This document shows positions 1 through 6,018 of a stretch of DNA of 6,018 nt, in pieces. Each line of letters starts with the position of its first letter. Within the stretch, counting starts at the first letter, position 1. Made by a program: the position numbers and the translations under genes. Under the pieces are notes generated by a model. The model was not told where the DNA came from. It did no database searches and saw nothing but the letters and a program-made list of their open reading frames with translations. The DNA is from JAIXWP01 sp049318685 (GTDB lineage: Bacteria > Bacteroidota > Bacteroidia > Flavobacteriales_D > Sanyastnellaceae), in NCBI GenBank assembly GCA_049318685.1, contig JBMOFW010000174.1, positions 1-6,018 of the forward strand, read 5' to 3'.

Positions 1-734
1 GTGATGATTTGGCAAGTGTGCAGTACAGAACCCGAGGTGGACAAAAAGCGCCGTTGATTATCAGCACGCGCGGTCACCGCCTCGAGGGGATTTGGCATTC
101 AGGAAGTCCAATGGGTGCAATCATCCACAGTGTGCGCGGTATGATAGTTTGTGTGCCTCGCAACATGGTTCAAGCCACCGGATTTTACAATACGCTTCTG
201 CGCAGTGATGAACCAGCTCTTGTAGTGGAATGCCTCAATGGCTATCGCACCAAGGAGGCGAAACCAAGCAATCTCGGAGAATATAGCATCCCTGTAGGTG
301 TGCCGGAAATTGTTCGCGAAGGCAAGGATATCACCTTGTTGAGCTATGGTTCTACGTTCAATTTGTGCACCCTCGCGGCCAAGCAGTTGGAAGAAATCGG
401 TATTGATGTAGAATTGGTCGACGCCCGAACTTTGCTCCCTTTTGATACCCATGGTATTGTGCGAAAAAGTTTGGAAAAAACCAATCGATTAATCATTGTT
501 GATGAAGACGTTCCCGGTGGAGCTTCAGCATTTTTGTTGGATGAGGTATTGGTGAAACAAGGAGGATATGCTTTCCTTGATAGTGAGCCGAAAACCTTGA
601 CGGCCAAACCACATTTACCCGCTTATGGAACCGATGGTGATTATTTTTCCAAACCGAGTTTGGAAGATATTTTCGATGCGGTGTACGCCATAATGCATGA
701 AGCAAAACCCTCTATTTATCCTGCACTTTATTAA
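1..734 (+). CDS. 2-oxoacid dehydrogenase E1 component, beta-type C-terminal part (5' truncated by window edge)
   Basis: The reading frame is open from base 3 to the TAA at 732-734 and gives about 243 residues; the true start lies outside the window, so the TTG at 9 should not be taken as a start. The product belongs to the E1 (thiamine diphosphate) component of branched-chain 2-oxoacid or pyruvate-type dehydrogenase complexes, which decarboxylates the oxoacid and passes the acyl group to the E2 lipoyl domain in the cytoplasm. Seen: the E1-beta-like stretch RGHRLEGIWHSGSPMG, then CVPRNMVQATGFYNTLLRSD with ALVVE (end of the pyrimidine-binding domain), then ITLLSYGSTFNLC and VELVDARTLLPFD, which open the transketolase C-terminal domain, and IIVDEDVPGGASAFLLDEVL. 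Bacteroidota often carry alpha and beta regions fused in one protein of roughly 650-700 residues. The C-terminal end (YGTDGDYFSKPS, IMHEAKPSIYPALY) resembles that fused type, but the alpha half is not in view. Substrate preference cannot be told. A strong terminator follows, so the gene ends its transcription unit. Confidence 0.88.
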   Translation, partial: DDLASVQYRTRGGQKAPLIISTRGHRLEGIWHSGSPMGAIIHSVRGMIVCVPRNMVQATGFYNTLLRSDEPALVVECLNGYRTKEAKPSNLGEYSIPVGVPEIVREGKDITLLSYGSTFNLCTLAAKQLEEIGIDVELVDARTLLPFDTHGIVRKSLEKTNRLIIVDEDVPGGASAFLLDEVLVKQGGYAFLDSEPKTLTAKPHLPAYGTDGDYFSKPSLEDIFDAVYAIMHEAKPSIYPALY

Positions 735-753
735 TTCAATATAAAGTAGATAG

Positions 754-786
754 AAAATGCGATTCGATAGGGATCGCATTTTTTTT
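754..786 (+). terminator. Intrinsic terminator after the E1 gene
   Basis: A ten-base perfect inverted repeat, AAAATGCGAT (754-763) and ATCGCATTTT (773-782), can be extended inward by a T-G wobble and a C-G pair to leave a five-base loop (766-770). The descending arm runs into eight consecutive T (779-786). It lies 19 bases after the E1 stop codon and 69 bases before the receptor start, so it should separate the two genes transcriptionally. Confidence 0.85.
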
Positions 787-855
787 ATGCATTCATAATA
801 TTCTCATAGAATCTGACTATTTTAGCAGAACTCTCAATAACCTTGACCGACCTGT

Positions 856-3678
856 ATGTCTAAAATATACGCTTTCGTTTGTTTTATTTTTTGCTCTACC
901 TACAGCCTTTTGGCTGCTGCTCAATCTGAGTTTATTGTTCGTGGTGTAGTGCAAGATGAAGAAACGGGTGAAGCCATTGCTTTCGCGAATGTGATTGAAA
1001 AGGGAACCCAAAACGGCACGACTACCGATTTCGAAGGGGAATTTGTACTCAAAGTTTCTAAACTTCCTGTGGATCTTGTGATCCAATATGTGGGTTACCC
1101 CAACCAAGAGGTTTTTGGCGTATCAGCGGGCACACGGGTTGTTGTGAAAATGAAAATGGCCGATATCGGGCCCGTGATTATCATTGAAGGCGAACGACTT
1201 TCCCAAAAACAAAAGCAAGCTCCGCTTACTGTGGAAAGCATGGACCTGATTGCCATCAAACAGGCACCAGCTGGAAGCTTTTACGAAGGATTAGGGCAGT
1301 TGAAAGGCGTGGATATGACCACAGCAAGTTTGGGCTTTCGCGTCATTAATACGCGTGGTTTTAACAGCACATCACCAGTACGCACACTGCAATTAATCGA
1401 TGGTGTAGACAATCAATCACCAGGATTGAATTTCTCTTTAGGTAATTTTTTGGGCGCACCAGATTTGGATGTGAAGGGAGTAGAGATCGTACAAGGCGCG
1501 AGCAGCGCGTTTTTCGGACCAGGTGCATTCAATGGTGTGATTGCTATGGAAACCAAAAATCCATTTGTCTTTAAAGGATTAAGCGCTCAGCTTCGCGTTG
1601 GAGAACGCAGTTTGGTGGAACCTACGGTGCGCTGGGCGGATTCATTTAAAAATAAAGATGGTGATGAATATTTAGCCTATAAAATCAATGTCTACTACTT
1701 GTATGCCAATGATTGGCAAGCGGATAATTATGATCCTGTGTACAATACGGATTATGGCAAAGACAATCCAGGACGCTATGATGCGGTAAATATTTATGGC
1801 GATGAATATTTCAACGGAAACAATTTTGAAGGATCACCTTGGAATAACAAAGGGATAGGTACATTTTTTCGCACAGGATACAAGGAAAGCGATGTGGTGG
1901 ACTATTCTACTCAGAATTTTAAAACCAACGCCGCTGTCCACTACCGTATCAAGCCTGAGCAAGGATTCAATTCTCCGGAGTTGATTTATGCGGTGAATTA
2001 TGGAACTGGTACCACTGTTTATCAAGGCGACAACCGCTTTCGTTTGGATGGTATTCAATTCGTTCAGAATCGCGTGGAATTGCGCAAGAAGGATAAATAC
2101 TTCATACGTGTTTATTCGACAAATGAAAATGCCGGAAAGAGTTATGATCCGTACTTTACAGCTCTAAAACTTCAAGAAGAAGCACGTTCGGATGCCAATT
2201 GGGCGAAGGTGTATGAAAAATATTGGAAATCTGAGATCAATCCTCGAATTAACGCGTCTGGTTATCCGGGATTGGTACAAAATCCGGATTTTGGACAACC
2301 AGGTGAACCATTCTATTTACCTTATGATTATGACGCGCTCGCCGCTTGGCAAACACAATACGCTGATTCGCTCGTGGCGTGGCACCAACTTGTGGAGCAG
2401 TTGACAAATAATGGCACTGCTGGATTGATTAATGTGGGTGAAAAAGGTTTCCTCGCTCCCGGTTCTGAGGAGTTTGAAGAAGCGTTCAATCGCATTATTG
2501 CACAAAAAAATAATGAAGGCGAGGGGGGAACCCTATTTTACGATCGCAGTGCGCTATATCACGTGCATGGCGAGTTTCAATGGGAGGATCGCTTCTTTAT
2601 CGATTACAAAGTAGGTGCGAATGGTCGCTTATATCGCCCGAATAGCGATGGAACAATTTTCTCAGACACCACCACTGCCATCACCAATTCCGAAATGGGC
2701 GCTTATTTCGGAATGAGTAGAAAGTTCAAAGAGGATATGCTTATTGTTTCAGCCACCATTCGTGGTGACAAGAACCAAAACTTCGATGCGATTTTCAGCC
2801 CTGCCATGTCGGTAGTTTATCAGCCACGTAAAAATCAGTACGTGCGTGTTTCGTTTTCATCGGCTTTGCGCAATCCAACATTGACCGATCAATACTTGTA
2901 CTTGAACGTTGGTCCCGCTATACTGAGCGGAAATTTAAATGGTGTAGATAGCTTGATTGAATTGGGAAGCTTCACCGATTACATGAATACACTTCAAACG
3001 AATAAGCTCAATTATTTTAGCATAGATGCCATTCGTCCGGAGCGTGTAAAGACCATGGAAGTAGGCTATCGTGGAAGTTTTCACAATGATATTTTCGTAG
3101 ATGGAAGTTATTACTACAGTATTTATGATGATTTTATCGGTTACAATATTGGCATCGACGCGGAGTTTGATCCGACAACGAATTTGTTGAATAGCGCTCA
3201 AGTCTATCGCTATTCGGCCAATTCGGCCAATCAAGTGCGGACACAGGGGTTGAGTGTTGGAGTCAATTATTATTTCTACAAAACGCACGCTTTAAATGCC
3301 AACTATTCTTGGAATAAGATCGTGAAAGCTGATGAGAATGATCCAATTATTCCGGCTTTCAATACACCTGAACATAAGTACAATGTTGGATTTTCTTCCA
3401 AAGAAGCGTATACTATGGAAAATGGTAATTTCTTTGGATACAGTGTGAATTATAAATGGGTGAAAGGCTTCCTTTTTGAAGGTTCGCCTCAGTTTACAGG
3501 CTTTGTTCCGGATTATGATATGGTCGACGCCCAAGTGAATTTCACCTTGAAAAAGCAAAATATCAATTTCAAACTCGGGGCCTCCAATCTGTTAAATAAT
3601 AAACAATTTCAAACCTATGGTGGACCACGCATTGGAAGAATGGCGTATTTTACCATACTTTACGAGCTGAATAAATAA
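856..3678 (+). CDS. TonB-dependent outer-membrane receptor with carboxypeptidase-regulatory-like N-terminal domain
   Basis: This is a complete 940-residue gated beta-barrel importer of the outer membrane, powered through TonB-ExbB-ExbD. The first ATG gives a good Sec signal peptide (hydrophobic residues 4-22, probable cleavage in LLAAAQSE near 22). Residues about 26-100 form a carboxypeptidase D regulatory-like Ig fold (VRGVVQDEETGEAIAFANV, TTTDFEGEF). A TonB-box-like stretch lies near 105-115 (GPVIIIEGERL). The plug domain covers about 122-236, with VINTRGFN, TLQLIDGVD, VKGVEIVQGASSAFFGPGAF and NGVIAMETKNPF. The barrel fills the remainder, including SFSSALRNPTLTDQYLYLN (667-684), IRPERVKTMEVGYRG (726-740) and ASNLLNNKQFQTYGG (909-923). 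The last strand ends TILYELNK, without the usual terminal aromatic residue. The next gene begins 32 bases later without a terminator. The substrate is unknown: the plug resembles the siderophore/colicin receptor group, but that does not identify a ligand, and no SusD-like gene follows. Confidence 0.95.
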   Translation: MSKIYAFVCFIFCSTYSLLAAAQSEFIVRGVVQDEETGEAIAFANVIEKGTQNGTTTDFEGEFVLKVSKLPVDLVIQYVGYPNQEVFGVSAGTRVVVKMKMADIGPVIIIEGERLSQKQKQAPLTVESMDLIAIKQAPAGSFYEGLGQLKGVDMTTASLGFRVINTRGFNSTSPVRTLQLIDGVDNQSPGLNFSLGNFLGAPDLDVKGVEIVQGASSAFFGPGAFNGVIAMETKNPFVFKGLSAQLRVGERSLVEPTVRWADSFKNKDGDEYLAYKINVYYLYANDWQADNYDPVYNTDYGKDNPGRYDAVNIYGDEYFNGNNFEGSPWNNKGIGTFFRTGYKESDVVDYSTQNFKTNAAVHYRIKPEQGFNSPELIYAVNYGTGTTVYQGDNRFRLDGIQFVQNRVELRKKDKYFIRVYSTNENAGKSYDPYFTALKLQEEARSDANWAKVYEKYWKSEINPRINASGYPGLVQNPDFGQPGEPFYLPYDYDALAAWQTQYADSLVAWHQLVEQLTNNGTAGLINVGEKGFLAPGSEEFEEAFNRIIAQKNNEGEGGTLFYDRSALYHVHGEFQWEDRFFIDYKVGANGRLYRPNSDGTIFSDTTTAITNSEMGAYFGMSRKFKEDMLIVSATIRGDKNQNFDAIFSPAMSVVYQPRKNQYVRVSFSSALRNPTLTDQYLYLNVGPAILSGNLNGVDSLIELGSFTDYMNTLQTNKLNYFSIDAIRPERVKTMEVGYRGSFHNDIFVDGSYYYSIYDDFIGYNIGIDAEFDPTTNLLNSAQVYRYSANSANQVRTQGLSVGVNYYFYKTHALNANYSWNKIVKADENDPIIPAFNTPEHKYNVGFSSKEAYTMENGNFFGYSVNYKWVKGFLFEGSPQFTGFVPDYDMVDAQVNFTLKKQNINFKLGASNLLNNKQFQTYGGPRIGRMAYFTILYELNK
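3212..3229 (+). repeat. Two tandem copies of a 9-bp unit inside the receptor gene
   Basis: ATTCGGCCA occurs twice back to back (3212-3220 and 3221-3229), in frame, encoding the repeated S-A-N in RYSANSANQ at receptor residues 786-792. It is most simply a small in-frame duplication in a predicted barrel loop. No functional role is evident. Confidence 0.6.
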
Positions 3679-3710
3679 TTTTTTTCAAACCATAATTAAT
3701 CAACCAAATC

Positions 3711-5228
3711 ATGAAGAGAACCTCTACTTTTTTAGCGATTCTGATGATGTTGGCGTGGGGCACAACTTCTGCCCAGCGCTACATGACGGAAACGTTTAGC
3801 GACGTTAACGTGACAACAGACGTTACGTATGGCGTAAATGCTACTGTATTGCTTGTACCCGTGCTCGGAGAAGCCGTGCCGGAAGAATTGAAGATGGACG
3901 TCTACACTCCAGCAGGAGACACAGAAACAGATCGTCCAGTGATTTTGTATTTCCACACTGGAAACTTCCTTCCAACACCTCAGAATGGTCAACCGACCGG
4001 TACACGTACCGATTCTACAGCGGTTGAAGTGTGCACTCGTTTGGCTAAATTGGGTTACGTTGTAGCTTCTTGCGACTACCGCTTGGGTTGGAATCCTCAA
4101 TCAACGGATCAGAGCGTACGCGTAAACACATTGATCAATGCGGCTTATCGCGGCGTTCAAGACTGTCGCACCGCCATTCGTTTCTTCCGCAAATCTGCCG
4201 CTGAAGGTGGAGATCCGTATGGTATCGATCCGGAGCGCGTTGCAGTTTGGGGGCAAGGTACTGGTGGTTATATCGCTTATGCAGCCGCAACTATCGATGA
4301 GTATTCAGACATCGTTCTTCCAAAGTTCACAACAGAAGTAGATAACGGAATGGGTGGAACTATTCCTGTTCCTATGGTCATTGAAGAAATCAATGGTGAT
4401 ATCTATGGAACAAGTTACGGTGTATACGAAAATGACACATTGTGTTATGTAAACCACGCGGGCTACGATTCAGACTTCAATGTTATGGTAAACACTGGCG
4501 GCGCTTGTGGCGACCTTTCTTGGATTGACGCTGGTGATGTGCCGATGATTTCTTTCCAAGTACCTTCAGATCCGTTTGCACCTTATACTACAGGAACACT
4601 TGTAGTACCTGTGCTCAACTACAACATCGTGGAGGTGAGCGGAGCATATGATGTTCAAGCGGCTGTAGCCGGATATGGTAACAACGATATTTTCGAATTG
4701 GCTGAAGGGTATTCTGCAGGCCTACCATATACTGATGCTGCAAATGCAAACAACAATGATTATCACGGTCTTTATCCATTGATCCGCTCTGCGAATCCTT
4801 ACGATTCTGCTCCATGGGAATGGTGGGATACAGACAATGTAAACAGCGCAAACGGTTTGGCTACCAATCCTGATATGTCTGAAATGAAAGCAAACATGTT
4901 CATTGACTCTATCATGGGCTACGCTGTACCTCGTATCGCTTGTGCTCTTGACTTGCCAACTAGCCCTTGCTATGTAGGTATCTATGAAGCAGAAGAAACT
5001 ACAATTCAAATGTTCCCTAACCCAGCAGCTGAGCGTTTTACTGTTCGCGCTGGTGATAACATTGAAATGTTTGTGGTGTATGACATGATGGGTAAAGTAG
5101 TTGCAACTCGCCGCGGAATCAATGCCAATAGCGTTGTAGTAAACGTTGAAAATTTGCCTATGGGTGTCTACATGGTAGAAGTGAAAACCGCTCGTGGAAC
5201 TATCGTCGAAAAGCTCAACAAGCTTTAA
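3711..5228 (+). CDS. Secreted alpha/beta-hydrolase-fold protein with T9SS type A sorting domain, apparently lacking the nucleophile serine
   Basis: This is a complete 505-residue protein. The first ATG gives a clear Sec signal peptide (MKRTSTFLAILMMLAWGTTSAQ, cleavage after about residue 21). Residues about 55-330 look like a carboxylesterase-type alpha/beta hydrolase: ELKMDVYTPAG, PVILYFHTGNF (77-87, where HGG-type oxyanion motifs normally sit), LGYVVASCDYRLGW (114-127), AAYRGVQDCRTAIRFFRK (144-161) and YGIDPERVAVWGQGTGGYIA (170-189). In active relatives the last stretch carries GxSxG; here G181-Q-G183-T-G185 puts glycine where the serine should be (codon GGT at 4257-4259). ISFQVPSDPFAPY (280-292) resembles the catalytic-Asp region. 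Residues about 432-505 form a T9SS type A sorting domain (MFPNPAAERF, VVYDMMGKVV, LPMGVYMVEV, terminal KLNKL), predicting export across the outer membrane and release or attachment at the surface. It probably shares a transcript with the receptor just upstream. The fold and export route are well supported; enzymatic activity is not. Confidence 0.88.
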   Translation: MKRTSTFLAILMMLAWGTTSAQRYMTETFSDVNVTTDVTYGVNATVLLVPVLGEAVPEELKMDVYTPAGDTETDRPVILYFHTGNFLPTPQNGQPTGTRTDSTAVEVCTRLAKLGYVVASCDYRLGWNPQSTDQSVRVNTLINAAYRGVQDCRTAIRFFRKSAAEGGDPYGIDPERVAVWGQGTGGYIAYAAATIDEYSDIVLPKFTTEVDNGMGGTIPVPMVIEEINGDIYGTSYGVYENDTLCYVNHAGYDSDFNVMVNTGGACGDLSWIDAGDVPMISFQVPSDPFAPYTTGTLVVPVLNYNIVEVSGAYDVQAAVAGYGNNDIFELAEGYSAGLPYTDAANANNNDYHGLYPLIRSANPYDSAPWEWWDTDNVNSANGLATNPDMSEMKANMFIDSIMGYAVPRIACALDLPTSPCYVGIYEAEETTIQMFPNPAAERFTVRAGDNIEMFVVYDMMGKVVATRRGINANSVVVNVENLPMGVYMVEVKTARGTIVEKLNKL

Positions 5229-5248
5229 TCGAAACACGAAAAGGATAT

Positions 5249-5284
5249 AAAAGAAAAGAGGGCCGCAAGGCCCTCTTTTCTTTT
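5249..5284. terminator. Bidirectional intrinsic terminator between convergent genes
   Basis: A perfect 12-bp inverted repeat, GAAAAGAGGGCC (5253-5264) and GGCCCTCTTTTC (5269-5280), is capped by a GCAA loop, a GNRA-type tetraloop on the + strand. It can be lengthened by four A-T pairs (5249-5252 with 5281-5284). The + strand arm continues into TTTTT (5281-5285); the - strand arm continues into a T-rich stretch complementary to 5249-5257. It begins about 24 bases after the hydrolase stop and about 28 bases after the DUF1573 stop, so it can serve both converging transcripts. Confidence 0.92.
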
Positions 5285-5308
5285 TATCAAGCTTAAAAAA
5301 ATAGCTTA

Positions 5309-5767
5309 TTAGTTGTTAGGAGCACCAGATGGAGCTTTTACCGGAGCACCACCAGGAACAGCTGCAGGAGCGTTTGGATCTGCTTCTACAGTACCTTTAA
5401 TACGAACAACTTTTGTTGGCTCATTCACTGCATTTGAAGTGATGGTTACAGATTTGTTGATCACACCAGCGCGCTTAGTATCATATTTTACAGAAATATT
5501 GTAAGACTGACCTGGCATAATTGGGTTTGGTTCGCAAATCGGAACAGTACAACCACAAGATCCTTTGCACTTGCTCAAAATCAATGGTTCAGTACCCGTG
5601 TTGGTTACTTTGAATTCACAAGTACCGTTGCCACCGAATGGAATTGTTCCATAATCGTGAACTTCTTTGTCTACAGTGATTGCAGGACCGGTAACTACTT
5701 GTGTTTGCGCAGAAGCGAAGGATACCATTCCTACTGCAATAGCTAAAGAAAGAAGAGCTTTTTTCAT
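5309..5767 (-). CDS. Exported DUF1573 domain protein
   Basis: This is a complete 152-residue protein. The N-terminus MKKALLSLAIAVGMVSFASA is a clear Sec signal peptide, probably cut before Q21 (ASA-QT), so the mature protein is periplasmic or surface-exposed. Residues about 31-127 match DUF1573, an Ig-like (ASH/MSP-type) beta-sandwich common in Bacteroidota: HDYGTIPFGGNGTCEFKVTN (37-56), then the cysteine-rich LSKCKGSCGCTVP (64-76), IMPGQSYNISVKYDTKRAG (83-101), KSVTITSN and VVRIKGTV. The five cysteines are C50, C67, C71, C73 and C78; whether they form disulfides or bind metal is not established. Residues 129-152 are a low-complexity Ala/Pro/Gly tail, probably disordered. The molecular role of the family is not known. 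It has its own promoter-like element upstream and ends at the shared bidirectional terminator, so it appears monocistronic. No T9SS sorting domain or lipobox is seen. Confidence 0.93.
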   Translation of the reverse strand: MKKALLSLAIAVGMVSFASAQTQVVTGPAITVDKEVHDYGTIPFGGNGTCEFKVTNTGTEPLILSKCKGSCGCTVPICEPNPIMPGQSYNISVKYDTKRAGVINKSVTITSNAVNEPTKVVRIKGTVEADPNAPAAVPGGAPVKAPSGAPNN

Positions 5768-5807
5768 TTGATTTATTTTTTATTGTGTGGTTTTGAAATT
5801 TTATACT

Positions 5808-5815
5808 CAAACATA
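5808..5815 (-). promoter_or_regulatory. Bacteroidota-type -7 promoter element for the DUF1573 gene
   Basis: Read on the minus strand, this is TATGTTTG, an exact match to the Bacteroidota -7 consensus TAnnTTTG, lying 40 bases upstream of the DUF1573 ATG. The expected -33 position (about 19 bases further upstream) has only a T-run (ATTTTT) and no clean TTG, so the upstream element is weak. The resulting leader would be about 30-35 bases and A/T-rich (AAAAAATAAATCAA before ATG), as usual for genes of this phylum without a Shine-Dalgarno site. Confidence 0.5.
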
Positions 5816-5877
5816 GCGCCAAAAGGATGCGTTAAAAATCAGCATTAACCAATAATTAACAATCCCGCAGATCTACG

Positions 5878-5910
5878 AAACAAAGATGGCACAACCGAAG
5901 CTGTGCCATC
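5878..5910 (-). terminator. Intrinsic terminator of the right-edge minus-strand gene
   Basis: A nine-base perfect inverted repeat, GATGGCACA (5885-5893) and TGTGCCATC (5902-5910), encloses an eight-base loop. Read on the minus strand it is followed by TTTGTTT (complement of 5878-5884). It lies 37 bases downstream of the stop codon of the partial T9SS gene and upstream of the DUF1573 promoter, so it separates those two co-directional genes. On the + strand the following bases are less T-rich (CCTTATTT), so the minus direction is preferred. Confidence 0.7.
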
Positions 5911-5947
5911 CCTTATTTAACGCCTTATTAAATACCTTAACTTTTCA

Positions 5948-6018
5948 TTAGCGAATTACAACTAAAGTTTGGTGTGAAATACGTGAGTCAGAATGCACGA
6001 TAATCTCGTAGATGCCTG
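5948..6018 (-). CDS. C-terminal end of a T9SS type A sorting-domain protein (cut by window edge)
   Basis: On the minus strand a frame enters from the right edge and reads 22 codons to a TAA (5948-5950): GIYEIIVHSDSR, then ISHQTLVVIR. This is the typical last segment of a T9SS type A sorting domain, where G-(I/V)-Y-x-(V/I)-x-V precedes a polar turn and a final hydrophobic strand ending in basic residues. The sorting domain of the hydrolase-fold protein in this window has the matching pattern LPMGVYMVEV followed by a short turn and KLNKL. The protein would be exported through the outer membrane. Its functional domains lie outside the window, so nothing more can be said about its role. A terminator hairpin downstream supports this being a real gene end. 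Confidence 0.78.
   Translation of the reverse strand, partial: GIYEIIVHSDSRISHQTLVVIR

Noticed and set aside
800..812. Small inverted repeat ATTCT-CAT-AGAAT upstream of the receptor gene
   Set aside because: Five-base arms in A/T-rich sequence are expected by chance, and there is no second site.
818..825. TATTTTAG as a -7 promoter element for the receptor gene
   Set aside because: It differs from TAnnTTTG and has no convincing TTG about 19 bases upstream. The receptor gene probably has a promoter in the 787-855 gap, since a terminator precedes it, but this site cannot be supported with confidence.
2935..3288. 117-codon minus-strand open frame within the receptor gene
   Set aside because: It overlaps conserved receptor barrel motifs on the other strand and shows no family resemblance of its own.
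3676..3685. T-run just after the receptor stop codon as a terminator
   Set aside because: There is no GC-rich hairpin before the T-run, so it is unlikely to stop transcription between the receptor and the hydrolase-fold gene.
3732..4100. 122-codon minus-strand open frame opposite the start of the hydrolase-fold gene
   Set aside because: It is a shadow of the coding strand, with no domain, signal peptide or leader supporting it.
4722..5237. 171-codon minus-strand open frame opposite the hydrolase-fold gene
   Set aside because: It is antisense to a well-supported gene, has no recognisable domain, and its composition (many Cys, His, Ile) is typical of a shadow frame.
5616..5822. 68-codon minus-strand frame overlapping the start of the DUF1573 gene
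   Set aside because: It is an out-of-frame overlap with the clear DUF1573 reading frame and would need a start within the promoter region.

Overview
The window looks like a chromosomal piece of a Bacteroidota genome, most likely Flavobacteriia or a close relative. Four things point there: two type IX secretion (T9SS) type A sorting domains, a TonB-dependent receptor with an N-terminal carboxypeptidase-regulatory-like domain, A/T-rich leaders without Shine-Dalgarno sequences, and a TAnnTTTG-type -7 promoter element. The species cannot be named from this sequence alone.

Layout from left to right. (1) Bases 1-734, + strand: the 3' part of a thiamine-diphosphate-dependent 2-oxoacid dehydrogenase E1 gene (beta-type region), cut by the window edge and closed by a strong intrinsic terminator at 754-786. 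(2) Bases 856-3678, + strand: a complete 940-residue TonB-dependent outer-membrane receptor. (3) Bases 3711-5228, + strand, 32 bases downstream and probably co-transcribed: a 505-residue secreted alpha/beta-hydrolase-fold protein with a C-terminal T9SS sorting domain. Where the catalytic serine is expected it carries glycine. (4) A near-perfect bidirectional terminator at 5249-5284 separates it from convergent gene (5), bases 5309-5767, - strand: a small exported DUF1573 protein with its own recognisable promoter at 5808-5815. (6) A minus-strand terminator at 5878-5910 follows (7) bases 5948-6018, - strand: the last 22 codons of another T9SS-secreted protein, cut by the right edge.

The receptor and the T9SS cargo protein probably form one transcription unit that places an importer and a surface or secreted protein at the outer membrane. 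No SusD-like partner is visible and the substrate cannot be told from sequence. The E1 gene is metabolic and appears separate. I see no mobile element, CRISPR array, tRNA or rRNA. The window is mostly ordinary Bacteroidota chromosome; the feature most worth a second look is the hydrolase-fold protein without a serine nucleophile.
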